In this document: positions 57,734 to 64,000 of the stretch, piece by piece
How the letters are laid out: each line of letters opens with the position of its first letter
Numbering within the stretch: the stretch's first letter is position 1
NCBI RefSeq assembly: GCF_025567315.1
Contig: NZ_JAOQJE010000004.1
Coordinates: 1-64,000, forward strand
Direction: 5' to 3'
From: Agathobaculum ammoniilyticum
Lineage (GTDB): Bacteria; Bacillota; Clostridia; Oscillospirales; Butyricicoccaceae
DNA: 64,000 bases
Translations under genes and position numbers: made by a program
The notes under the pieces: model-generated
The model's input: only the letters and a program-made list of their open reading frames with translations
The model's database searches: none
Told to the model about the DNA's origin: nothing

Positions 57734-58546
57734 TTAATAGGTAAACAACTGAGCCCAGTACGGCGTGCCGCCTACCACGGAGTAGCCGACGCCGATGGTG
57801 GTGAAGTTCTTGCTCATGATATTCGCGCGGTGTCCGGACGAGTTCATCCACGCGGTGACGACCGCCTGCGGCGTACTCTGGCCGTAGGCGATGTTTTCAC
57901 CCGCGCCGCGGTAGGAAACGCCGGCCTCGGTCAGCGCAGTCGAAAAAGAGGAGCCGTTGGGACGGGTGTGCGAGAAGGACTGCGCGGATTCCTGTGCGCG
58001 CACCTGCGCCGCCTGCTGCACGCGGGCGTCGATCGTCAGGGGAGACAGGCCCTCCTTGGCGCGTTCCGCATTTACCAGCGCGACGACCTGGGAGGCGAAG
58101 CTGCCCTGGGAGGAGCCGGTATCGCCGTCCGGCGTCTGCTCGGTATCATTGTCCGGCGTACCCTCGGGACGGTTGTTGTCTGGAAGCTGGCCGGGCTGGT
58201 CGTCCGGCTGGTTCTCCGGCTCGTCGTCCGGTGTCTGGTCGGGAAGCTCTTCGCCCGGCGTATCCTCCGGTGTCTGCTCCGGCGTTTCCTCCGGCTGTTG
58301 GTCGGGCGTTTCGTCCGGCGTCTGCTCCGGCTTGTTGTCAGGCTTTACGACCGGACAGTTGACCTGCTGGCCGCAGAACGAAATATCAAAGCGGTCGCAC
58401 AACCGCTGGAGCAGCTGGCGCTGGGACTGGGAAGCGAATATGGTGGGGTTGTAGAATTTGCTCATATCGAGATTGGCCGCGCCGGCCGCAGCGGTAGTCG
58501 AAATGGTCAGCGCTAACGCCAACGGTACGATTTTCTTGAACTGCAT
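57734..58546 (-). CDS. Secreted CAP/SCP-domain protein with acidic Pro-rich linker
   Basis: A 270-residue exported protein. The signal peptide runs to about residue 24. After a short Cys-containing segment there is a 75-residue linker of imperfect Pro/Asp/Glu/Thr repeats (PEQTPDETPDQQPEETPEQT). The C-terminal 120 residues are a CAP (SCP/PR1) domain: VVALVNAERAKEGLSPLTID, AQSFSHTRPNGSSF, GENIAYGQ, VVTAWMNSSGHRANIMSKNFTTIGVGY. In Bacillus and clostridial spores, YkwD-type CAP proteins are spore associated; the function here is unknown. Ends facing the host terminator that the mobile element has split. Confidence 0.9.
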   Translation of the reverse strand: MQFKKIVPLALALTISTTAAAGAANLDMSKFYNPTIFASQSQRQLLQRLCDRFDISFCGQQVNCPVVKPDNKPEQTPDETPDQQPEETPEQTPEDTPGEELPDQTPDDEPENQPDDQPGQLPDNNRPEGTPDNDTEQTPDGDTGSSQGSFASQVVALVNAERAKEGLSPLTIDARVQQAAQVRAQESAQSFSHTRPNGSSFSTALTEAGVSYRGAGENIAYGQSTPQAVVTAWMNSSGHRANIMSKNFTTIGVGYSVVGGTPYWAQLFTY

Positions 58547-58670
58547 ATTTGGATACCTCCTTGGTTTTCGTAGAGTAAACTGGATTGTTTTACTCTCTGG
58601 GGCAAAGTATAGCGCATTTTGTAACCGTTTTGCAATGGAAATAGCTGCCGCCCACGGATATATACAGCAG

Positions 58671-58704
58671 AATCCGGCCGGAAAAGGAATTTTCCGGCCG
58701 GATT
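58671..58704 (-). terminator. Terminator after the GH18 gene
   Basis: A 15-bp perfect stem (58671-58685 with 58690-58704), minus strand side, just past the GH18 stop codon. Confidence 0.75.
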
Positions 58705-58713
58705 TCCCGTATT

Positions 58714-59160
58714 TTATGGGAGTTTTTCAATTTCATAGAGGTTGTTGAGCACCAGCCAAAGCTGGGGAAAGTACCGCATGATATTCCAGATGCTGATGCC
58801 GTGCAGCTGGTATTCGCCGGCCAGCGCAAGCTTGGTGCGGATCGAACGGGCGTCCTCGAACCAGACCTCGTGCTCGGCACGGTCGCGCCAGTAATTATAA
58901 TGCGGCGACTGGGCGGTTTCGTCGAATTGGATGGGCGCGCCGACTTGGATCGCCTGCTCGACCGCCTGAACATTGCCGAGGCTCCGTGCGCGCGTCTGTC
59001 CTTTTATATAGGGGAGAGACCAGTCGTAACCATAATTTGGAATGCCCATAAAGATTTTCGCGGGCGGGATGACCGAGGTGGCGAACCGGACGACTGGCTC
59101 TATCTTGTTGATGGGGGCGACCGCCATAGGCTCGGAAAGGGCGTATCCCCATTCATAAGT
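58714..59160 (-). pseudogene. C-terminal half of a YaaH/SleL-type GH18 glycosidase, cut by the prophage-like element
   Basis: The readable frame gives TYEWGYALSEPMAVAPINKIEPVV...IFMGIPNYGYDWSLPY...YLHGISIWNIMRYFPQLW. MAVAPI.K and GIP.YGYDW are hallmarks of the catalytic barrel of YaaH/SleL-type spore cortex hydrolases (LysM plus GH18). The segment starts in mid-barrel: codons upstream of TYEWGY read straight into a stop (59161-59163), and the serine integrase gene ends 23 bases further. The N-terminal LysM part and the first half of the barrel are missing here and would be expected beyond the element, off the right edge. Confidence 0.82.
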
Positions 59161-59182
59161 TTATTTATGATACATATAAATC

Positions 59183-60733
59183 TTATTCGAATTTTCGAGA
59201 TATCTCGACATAAATTGTGGAATCACCCAAGCTACGCTCGGGGGCATTTTTCAGATAGACGATACGGCTAATAACCGTGCGGAGCAGGTCGTTTTTTTCC
59301 TGTGCGGACTGAGCGGTGGGGTATGCCTCCAGGACGTGCTGCAATTTGGGAAGCATGGAGGGGGAGGCTCGGCGTTCGCGGTCGATGCACAGTGCGCGTT
59401 CACTGGCCTTGGCCAGCGCCCGATCCAGCTCGGTGAGCTGGGCATTGATCTGGTTGCGCCGCGAAACAAAATATTCCGGCGTGTAGATTTCCTGTTCCAC
59501 CAGCTCGGCGGCTCGGTCGAGCTGCGTGCGCAGTTTGCGTTGGGCTGTGTGGATGCTACGGATTTCGTCTTGAGCCTGCGCGGCTCGGTCGTCCAGCTCG
59601 CGCCCGACGCTGTTCTGCTGGTCGGTGTCTACCTCGTACTCGGCCAGCCAGAGCTGGAGGGCGTGCAATACGGCATCTTCAACGTCTGCACAGAACGAAC
59701 TGACGTTGTCACATGCTGCCCAGCGGCAGTCCAAACGGCCGGTGCAGGGCGGGGCAGCCGCCGCTGCGCCATAGGTAATCACATGACCGCATTTTCCGCA
59801 GTACAGCAGCCCGACAAACGGGTTTTTGATCTCATGCCCTTTCTTCAGGGGCAGCCCTGGTGTGCTGTCCAGCAGATGTTGTACGGCGTCGAAGTCTGCC
59901 TCGCTGACCAGCGCAGGGTGCATCCCCTTGACTTTGACATAATCCGCGACATAGCGGCGCGGCTTGGTGAGTACGCCAGACCGCACGACCGGCTGCGCCG
60001 CTTTATGGCCCCATGTAACAAAGCCCGCATACAGGCAGTTGCGCAGCACGTTGCGGACCGACTGCGCGCTCCATGCGATTCCCGCGCTGGTGCGTTCGCC
60101 ACGGGCATTCAGCCGACGGGCAATCATATAGCAGCCCACGCCCTGCAGACGCAGGTTGAAGACCTCGCGGACGATGGCGGCCTGCGGCGGGTTTAGTTTG
60201 AGCGTGTAGCCCTTACCGTTTGGCACCTTGACGCGAAAGTAGCCATAAGGGTCTGTTTTGCCCATGTACTTGCCCTCTTTGACCGAGGCAATGCGTCCGG
60301 CCACCATGCGGCGCTTGATCGTCTTATACTCGCGGCGGGACATGAACAGTCCGAACTCGAAATATTCCTCGTCAAACTCGTTTGCCGGATCGTAGGTTTT
60401 GGCGGGGGTGATAATCTTGGTGCCGGAGTATTTGAACGCCTGCGAGACAATGCCCTGGTCGATGCTGTCGCCGCGGGCGAGACGCTCAACTTCCATGACC
60501 AGCACGCCCTCCCACTGTCCAGCCTCGACCTCGGAGAGCAGACGCTGCATCTGTGGACGGGCGGCAATGGTTTCACCGGAGACGATTTCCTCATATATTG
60601 CGCCGATCTCCAATCCCATACGCCGCGCCAGCGCGAGCAGGGCGGTACGGTGGCGGGCAAGCGTTTCGCCCTCGCCGCGGGCTTCAGCTTCCATGTCCAT
60701 GCGTGATTTGCGCAGATAGATTAAATATGCCAT
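59183..60733 (-). CDS. Serine-type integrase of the second element
   Basis: A 516-residue large serine recombinase. LIYLRKSRMDME includes the catalytic Ser of the resolvase domain, GVLVMEVERLARGDSIDQGIVSQAF is the central part, then a recombinase domain (YGYFRVKVPNGKGYTLKLNPPQAAIVREVF), a zinc ribbon with Cys (FVGLLYCGKCGHVITYG...CRWAACDN) and a coiled coil (LDRAAELVEQEIY). Catalyses site-specific integration and, with a partner factor, excision. ATG 60733 follows CAGGTGAT. It ends 23 bases from the junction with the GH18 gene. Confidence 0.95.
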   Translation of the reverse strand: MAYLIYLRKSRMDMEAEARGEGETLARHRTALLALARRMGLEIGAIYEEIVSGETIAARPQMQRLLSEVEAGQWEGVLVMEVERLARGDSIDQGIVSQAFKYSGTKIITPAKTYDPANEFDEEYFEFGLFMSRREYKTIKRRMVAGRIASVKEGKYMGKTDPYGYFRVKVPNGKGYTLKLNPPQAAIVREVFNLRLQGVGCYMIARRLNARGERTSAGIAWSAQSVRNVLRNCLYAGFVTWGHKAAQPVVRSGVLTKPRRYVADYVKVKGMHPALVSEADFDAVQHLLDSTPGLPLKKGHEIKNPFVGLLYCGKCGHVITYGAAAAAPPCTGRLDCRWAACDNVSSFCADVEDAVLHALQLWLAEYEVDTDQQNSVGRELDDRAAQAQDEIRSIHTAQRKLRTQLDRAAELVEQEIYTPEYFVSRRNQINAQLTELDRALAKASERALCIDRERRASPSMLPKLQHVLEAYPTAQSAQEKNDLLRTVISRIVYLKNAPERSLGDSTIYVEISRKFE

Positions 60734-60805
60734 AGAATCACCTGATTTCAGTATATGGAAAACGGAAAATAAAAAGAAAAGAAACATTTGTTCGGTTTAG
60801 GTGGT

Positions 60806-60852
60806 TAAAAAAACAGCAGACCACGACGGAACAGTGTTCGGTTATGGTCTGC
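60806..60852 (-). terminator. Terminator between the coiled-coil and integrase genes
   Basis: GCAGACCA (60816-60823) pairs with TGGTCTGC (60845-60852), with an inner stem; minus strand continues TGTTTTTTT. Confidence 0.8.
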
Positions 60853-60858
60853 ATGGGG

Positions 60859-61230
60859 TTACTGCGCTTTTTTCAGTTCGGCCATATCGCGGGACAGCGA
60901 GCGGACGACGGTTTTGAGCAGGTCGACTTCTTCCTCCAGCGCTTCCACGCGGGACTTCGGCGCGAGGGCTTCCATCAGCGCTTTCTGTCCCTCGGCCAGC
61001 GCATCAAGGCGGGGGACGAGGGTGTTTTCCAGTATGATCTCGGTTTTTGTCTGCCGCTCGTCGAGCTGGTCCATACGGCGGTCGAGCCTGTCAAGCATTT
61101 CGCCGTGCTTTTCGAGCATTTCACTATGCTTTTCGAGCAATGTCTCGGTGCGTGCCTGACGCGCGTCAAGCTGATCCACACGGTTGTCGAGCTTTTCGAG
61201 CAGGGATAAAATCTTTTCTTCGTTGGTCAT
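60859..61230 (-). CDS. Coiled-coil protein next to the integrase
   Basis: A 123-residue, strongly charged protein with heptad repeats almost throughout (KILSLLEKLDNRVDQLDARQARTETLLEKHSEMLEKHGEMLDRLDRRMDQLDERQ). No membrane helix or enzyme motif. Its place directly upstream of the integrase and its size would suit a recombination directionality factor, but similar coiled-coil proteins of phage structural or regulatory type also exist. ATG 61230 follows GGAGG. Confidence 0.7.
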   Translation of the reverse strand: MTNEEKILSLLEKLDNRVDQLDARQARTETLLEKHSEMLEKHGEMLDRLDRRMDQLDERQTKTEIILENTLVPRLDALAEGQKALMEALAPKSRVEALEEEVDLLKTVVRSLSRDMAELKKAQ

Positions 61231-61274
61231 GGGGAGGCCTCCTTGGGATGGAGAATATGTAATAGCGTACTTCC

Positions 61275-62354
61275 TTATAGGTAGCGGTTTAAGACTTCTG
61301 ACAGTTGCTCCTTATAGTTATTTAGATCATAAATATCTTGCATGGGATATTTGATATCCTTTTTGCTTTCGTCAGGGATAATCAACGTTTTCTGATTATC
61401 CGTCAGACGTAAACGGCAAATCCATTTACGGGTATTACCCTTGTAAAGAATATTGATATACGATTCTGTATCTTTATAGGTGATATCAGTATGGGAAACA
61501 ATGTCACTCAACATATTTTTGACAATAAAATATGCCTCAAGTTCTTCCTCAGTGGTCACAATAGCAGGCTTTTTTACCACGGGAGCATCTTCAGTATTTT
61601 CCATGTCATGGTCCTTTTGCTGCTCGGCGGGGAGGCTGAGTTCAGAGGAACCGAGCGCGGTCTTTAGTTTTTCGTTCAGCATTTCACTAATGAAATCATT
61701 GAGAGATTTTTTTACGATAGGCCGGAACTTTTCAATAACGGCCTGCGTCTTAGGCCCAGCGTAAACATCCTGTAAGAACAGACGAACAAAATCATCTGAT
61801 GGGGAATCAAGCTGGGCATTAAGGATACCACGAAATTCATTCGCGTATTTAAGACGAGATGCAGTATCAAAAATAGTATCGATATCAAATACTGATTTGC
61901 AGAACTTTTTTAACTCAGGGACTTGATTATCCTTTACATCCAGCATATTGACTTCGAGAAACGGAGTTTCATCCATACGGTTGGCATCTTCAAGGTCAGT
62001 ATAAAAACGATAAATAATGCCATTTGTAAGAATAGCGAATTTAGCCGAAGTCGTACCAAAATAGCGGAACAACTGTGAATCGTGCTTTTCTAAATTTTCA
62101 GACGCAGACTTGCACTCAATCAAAATAACAGGCTCAGCATTCATAATAATTGCATAGTCTACTTTTTCGCCTTTTTTAATGCCGACATCCGCTGTGTATT
62201 CAGGGACAAATTCTTGTGGATTGAAAATATCATATCCCAACATAGAAAAGAATGGCATGATCAGAGAGGTTTTTGTGGCCTCCTCAGTAGCAACTGCATC
62301 TTTGAGAGAATCAACACGCTTAGAAAACTGCTTTACCTGATCAATAAAATCCAT
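61275..62354 (-). CDS. HsdR N-terminal-type restriction endonuclease-like protein
   Basis: A 359-residue protein. Residues 66-82 carry D66 (KVDYAI) and ECK (80-82), a PD-(D/E)XK pair after EYTADVGIKKGEK; LEKHDSQLFRYFGTT and FAILTNGIIYRFYTDL follow, as in the type I HsdR N-terminal nuclease family. A helical middle and a C-terminal domain (ESYINILYKGNTRKWICRLRL) complete it. No HsdM or HsdS gene is near. It may act in phage exclusion. ATG 62354 follows AGGGGGA. A perfect palindrome lies just upstream. Confidence 0.8.
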   Translation of the reverse strand: MDFIDQVKQFSKRVDSLKDAVATEEATKTSLIMPFFSMLGYDIFNPQEFVPEYTADVGIKKGEKVDYAIIMNAEPVILIECKSASENLEKHDSQLFRYFGTTSAKFAILTNGIIYRFYTDLEDANRMDETPFLEVNMLDVKDNQVPELKKFCKSVFDIDTIFDTASRLKYANEFRGILNAQLDSPSDDFVRLFLQDVYAGPKTQAVIEKFRPIVKKSLNDFISEMLNEKLKTALGSSELSLPAEQQKDHDMENTEDAPVVKKPAIVTTEEELEAYFIVKNMLSDIVSHTDITYKDTESYINILYKGNTRKWICRLRLTDNQKTLIIPDESKKDIKYPMQDIYDLNNYKEQLSEVLNRYL

Positions 62355-62384
62355 TGTAGTTATCCCCCTGACTATTTTTTTCAA

Positions 62385-62399
62385 TGTCCAAATTGGACA
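62385..62399. promoter_or_regulatory. Perfect 15-bp palindrome upstream of the endonuclease-like gene
   Basis: TGTCCAA-A-TTGGACA, 30 bases before the gene start, a likely operator for a dimeric repressor other than the CI-type protein, whose sites differ. Confidence 0.5.
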
Positions 62400-62440
62400 C
62401 CTAAAATTTGTGAAAATAATACAATATATTGAAACCCCTC

Positions 62441-62491
62441 TTGCAATCGAACAAGATACGGTGTATTATTCTAAATACAAACGGTTGTTCG
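62441..62491 (+). promoter_or_regulatory. Promoter with LexA-like site
   Basis: -35 TTGCAA (62441-62446), 17 bases, -10 TATTAT (62464-62469). CAAACGGTTGTTCG (62478-62491) read on the other strand is CGAACAACCGTTTG, close to the Gram-positive LexA site CGAAC-N4-GTTCG. A second CGAAC half-site lies at 62448-62452 in the spacer. Confidence 0.45.
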
Positions 62492-62510
62492 ATTTTGGGA
62501 GGGCGATCTA

Positions 62511-62675
62511 ATGACACTACAACAACAGCGCATGCTGGAAATAATGCGAGTAGCTGATTCAGAGACTATTGATCGCCTTTTCTGTGTTGCTGCATCCATA
62601 ATTGGTATTCTGCCTGCCGAATCATCTCGTCTTGCTGTTCCGGTGTCATCTGATCCATCATTTCCAAAATCTTAA
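62511..62675 (+). CDS. Possible small ORF antisense to the repressor gene's 3' end
   Basis: ATG 62511 has GGGAGGG eight bases upstream. It encodes 54 residues: MTLQQQRMLEIMRVADSETI, a short helical stretch, DRLFCVAASIIGILP and a low-complexity tail. The helical N-part looks protein-like, but the gene overlaps the end of the CI-type repressor gene by 110 bases on the opposite strand. No family recognised. It is included because the promoter and ribosome site are both good; it may also be chance. Confidence 0.4.
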   Translation: MTLQQQRMLEIMRVADSETIDRLFCVAASIIGILPAESSRLAVPVSSDPSFPKS

Positions 62676-62913
62676 TCTGCTTCTGCGTTAGGTCGCTCAC
62701 CTCAGAGGTGAGCGGCTTTTTTTTATTGATCATACCTAACAAATAGGCGTCTGAAACATCAAACACCTCGCATAAATTCTGAACTTGAGAATATTTTGGC
62801 GAGGTAATACCACGTTCCCATTGGCTTACTGCCGTTTGATTAACACCAATTAGATCTGCCAACTCTTTTTGCGACAATTTGGCATTTTGCCGCAATTCTT
62901 TTATTCGATTCAC
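62566..62913 (-). CDS. CI-type repressor (XRE)
   Basis: A 115-residue repressor: HTH in IKELRQNAKLSQKELADLIGVNQTAVSQWERGITSPKYSQVQNLCEVFDVSDAYLLGM, followed by a helical tail (MDQMTPEQQDEMIRQAEYQLWMQQHRKG). No LexA-like autoprotease domain. Start GTG 62913, with AAGGAGG ahead; the upstream extension contains operators and is not coding. Divergent from the Cro-like gene with a switch region of 154 bases between. Confidence 0.87.
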   Translation of the reverse strand: MNRIKELRQNAKLSQKELADLIGVNQTAVSQWERGITSPKYSQVQNLCEVFDVSDAYLLGMINKKKPLTSEVSDLTQKQIKILEMMDQMTPEQQDEMIRQAEYQLWMQQHRKGDQ

Positions 62914-62941
62914 GGGGTGGCCTCCTTGTCCTGATGTATCA

Positions 62942-62970
62942 ATATTAACAGTAATACTACTAAAAATCAA
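62942..62970 (-). promoter_or_regulatory. Promoter of the CI-type repressor
   Basis: Minus strand: -35 TTGATT (complement of 62965-62970), 17 bases, -10 TAATAT (complement of 62942-62947). Confidence 0.6.
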
Positions 62971-62986
62971 TACTTGCAAAAAAATA

Positions 62987-63048
62987 GTAGAAAACTGCTT
63001 GACAAAATAGAAAACTAATGTTATAGTGTGCGTACAGTAGAAAACTAC
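62987..63048 (+). promoter_or_regulatory. Lysogeny switch: rightward promoter and three repeated operators
   Basis: Operators GTAGAAAACTGC (62987-62998), ATAGAAAACTAA (63007-63018) and GTAGAAAACTAC (63037-63048), start to start 20 and 30 bases. The first ends at the -35 TTGACA (62999-63004), the second lies in the spacer, and the third just past the -10 TATAGT (63022-63027). A perfect arrangement for repressor control of the Cro-side promoter. Confidence 0.7.
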
Positions 63049-63067
63049 TACAGAAAGGAGGGGGAAT

Positions 63068-63274
63068 ATGCTTTGCATCAAAGAAAAAAGAAAGAGCTTG
63101 GGGATTTCACAAGCAGAGTTAGCGGAGAGGGTGAATGTAAATCAGACAGCAATTAGTCAGTGGGAACGTGGCGTTGTTACACCCTCTCTTGAAAAGGCAA
63201 AACGACTCGCGTATGTGTTCGGCTGTACTATCGATGACCTGTATGCAGCCGAGCCGGAAAAGGAGGCGGGGTAA
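63068..63274 (+). CDS. Cro-like XRE repressor
   Basis: A 68-residue protein, IKEKRKSLGISQAELAERVNVNQTAISQWERGVVTPSLEKAKRLAYVFGCTIDDLYAAE: a bare XRE domain, divergent from the CI-type gene and similar to it in the recognition helix (VNQTA.SQWERG in both). Both proteins could therefore bind the same operators. GAAAGGAGGGGG precedes ATG 63068. Confidence 0.85.
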   Translation: MLCIKEKRKSLGISQAELAERVNVNQTAISQWERGVVTPSLEKAKRLAYVFGCTIDDLYAAEPEKEAG

Positions 63275-63508
63275 ATGCGACGAATCAACGAACTGGAGGA
63301 GCGTGTAAGCAAGCTTGAGTACGGAAATATTCTAACACCCCCATACAAAATGGAGTATTATTACAGGCCGTTGCTATCTGACACGCAGAAGAAACAACTT
63401 ATCGACGAATTACATCAATTTACCATCGAAACGATGAAAAACCGAGAACCGCAGTCTTTAGCGGTCCTGCCTGATATCCTCGCATATCTGCTGGAAAAGA
63501 AAGGATAG
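63275..63508 (+). CDS. Small phage-type protein
   Basis: A 77-residue protein starting directly after the Cro-like stop (GGAGGCGGGGTAA upstream). It begins with a short coiled-coil-like segment (MRRINELEERVSKLEYG) and has a helical C-terminus (DTQKKQLIDELHQFTIETM). No family recognised; probably an early phage gene in the same transcript. Confidence 0.6.
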   Translation: MRRINELEERVSKLEYGNILTPPYKMEYYYRPLLSDTQKKQLIDELHQFTIETMKNREPQSLAVLPDILAYLLEKKG

Positions 63509-63513
63509 GAATT

Positions 63514-63825
63514 ATGAGTGCAATGAAAGAATACGCGCTGGGCGTTTGCTACGCGCATCCCAAGGAAATGTACGACCTTTATGACCTGCTGTGCGGCTGG
63601 GAAATCGCAGAGAGAGCAGTCGAGATGGAGATAGTCGAACGGTTTGGCGGGGACACATATCCCTCGAAAGATATGTTTGAAATCATGCAGGGAATAGCCG
63701 ATATTCTTGAGAATATACCTGATGAAGAAGCGCTGGTTATGTTGAAAATGGTGTCTTTGATCACGGATAAACCAGATCTCATGGAGGAGGAACTCTCTTT
63801 CTGGAGAGGCAGGTGCGCGGCATGA
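63514..63825 (+). CDS. Small phage-type protein
   Basis: A 103-residue acidic, helical protein (AMKEYALGVCYAHPKEMYDLYDLLCGWEIAERAVEMEIVERFGGDTYPSKDMFEIM). No family recognised. It follows the previous gene by five bases (AAAGGATAGGA as ribosome site), and its stop overlaps the next start. Early operon of the element. Confidence 0.6.
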   Translation: MSAMKEYALGVCYAHPKEMYDLYDLLCGWEIAERAVEMEIVERFGGDTYPSKDMFEIMQGIADILENIPDEEALVMLKMVSLITDKPDLMEEELSFWRGRCAA

Positions 63826-64000
63826 AACTGGAGCTATCCCACGCAGAACGCAATGCGCTGCTGGACGCGGCAGGGCGCGACAAGATAGCATCTGCTGCGG
63901 GCGCGTTGCTGGAGCAGGCGAGAACCGCGGGGCTGACGCACCTGCAGACGATCGCGCTGGTGGACTATATCCGTCTCCGGCTGGAAACGCCGCCCGACTT
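63822..64000 (+). CDS. Unidentified phage-type gene, 5' part
   Basis: ATG 63822 overlaps the preceding stop (ATGA). 59 residues are in the window: MKLELSHAERNALLDAAGRD at the start, then a helical stretch (IASAAGALLEQARTAGLTHLQTIALVDYIRLRLETPPD). The frame is open to the end of the window. It is GC-richer than the AT-rich genes before it. No family recognised. Confidence 0.6.
   Translation, partial: MKLELSHAERNALLDAAGRDKIASAAGALLEQARTAGLTHLQTIALVDYIRLRLETPPD

Larger units (their letters stand above)
59160..64000. mobile_element. Prophage-like element with a serine integrase, left part only
   Basis: Begins about 59160 at the GH18 junction and runs off the window. Contents in order: serine integrase (minus), coiled-coil protein, HsdR-N-type endonuclease, CI-like repressor (minus), then divergent Cro-like repressor and three or more small genes on the plus strand. 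A lysogeny switch with repeated operators makes a phage or phage-derived island likely; no structural phage genes are in view. Confidence 0.78.

Overview
The window is a stretch of a GC-rich Clostridia (Bacillota) chromosome. It resembles the butyrate-producing Butyricicoccus/Agathobaculum/Faecalibacterium side of the Oscillospirales; this assignment rests on gene content only. The pointers are a butyryl-CoA:acetate CoA-transferase, a 4-hydroxybutyrate branch, a Met T-box in front of metG, GluQRS, UPF0047 and DUF896 proteins, and many close-to-consensus SigA-type promoters with Rho-independent terminators. One 302-base run of N (20791-21092) breaks two genes.

Layout. 1-5.7 kb: 4-hydroxybutyryl-CoA dehydratase (5' end only), 4-hydroxybutyrate dehydrogenase, a polar amino acid ABC importer, and the butyrate CoA-transferase. 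5.7-13 kb: an ECF S component, envelope proteins (M23/G5, VanW, DUF975-like), a zinc phospholipase C and YchF. 13-18.6 kb: a Met T-box, a dead and a live GNAT gene, metG, a small DUF4177-like gene plus a membrane pseudogene, a HAD phosphatase, TatD and tRNA-Ala(GGC). 18.7-24.8 kb: a two-component system feeding an ABC exporter whose permease is fused to an M1-type peptidase. 24.8-29.2 kb: the KDG kinase / VOC / KDPG aldolase operon, divergent from an IclR regulator, an esterase and a GNAT. 29.2-38 kb: small membrane genes, MATE, an O-acetylhomoserine sulfhydrylase-type enzyme, XRE, DUF896, Cca, an HD protein and YjbQ. 38-43.3 kb: an iron island (DUF3793, flavodoxin, feoA-feoA-feoB-Cys-rich peptide) studded with GTTAGC-N4-GCTAAC boxes. 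43.3-48.4 kb: GluQRS, GH3, CysK and an ECF sigma/DUF4179 pair.

Two mobile elements follow. A 9.3-kb Tn4451-like mobilizable element (48392-57675, more AT-rich than its surroundings, 19-bp imperfect terminal inverted repeats) carries a frameshifted large serine recombinase, TnpW-like, relaxase, MobC and TnpV genes, and as cargo a restriction-modification-like set: an XRE regulator, a beta-class methyltransferase, and a large PD-(D/E)XK plus methyltransferase fusion. It has split a bidirectional host terminator at its loop. After an intact CAP-domain gene, a second element (from about 59160 past the window end) with a serine integrase, a CI/Cro-type switch and a restriction-endonuclease-like gene has cut a YaaH/SleL-type GH18 gene in two. 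This is the arrangement of the skin-like elements that interrupt sporulation genes, and it is the most interesting object in the window.
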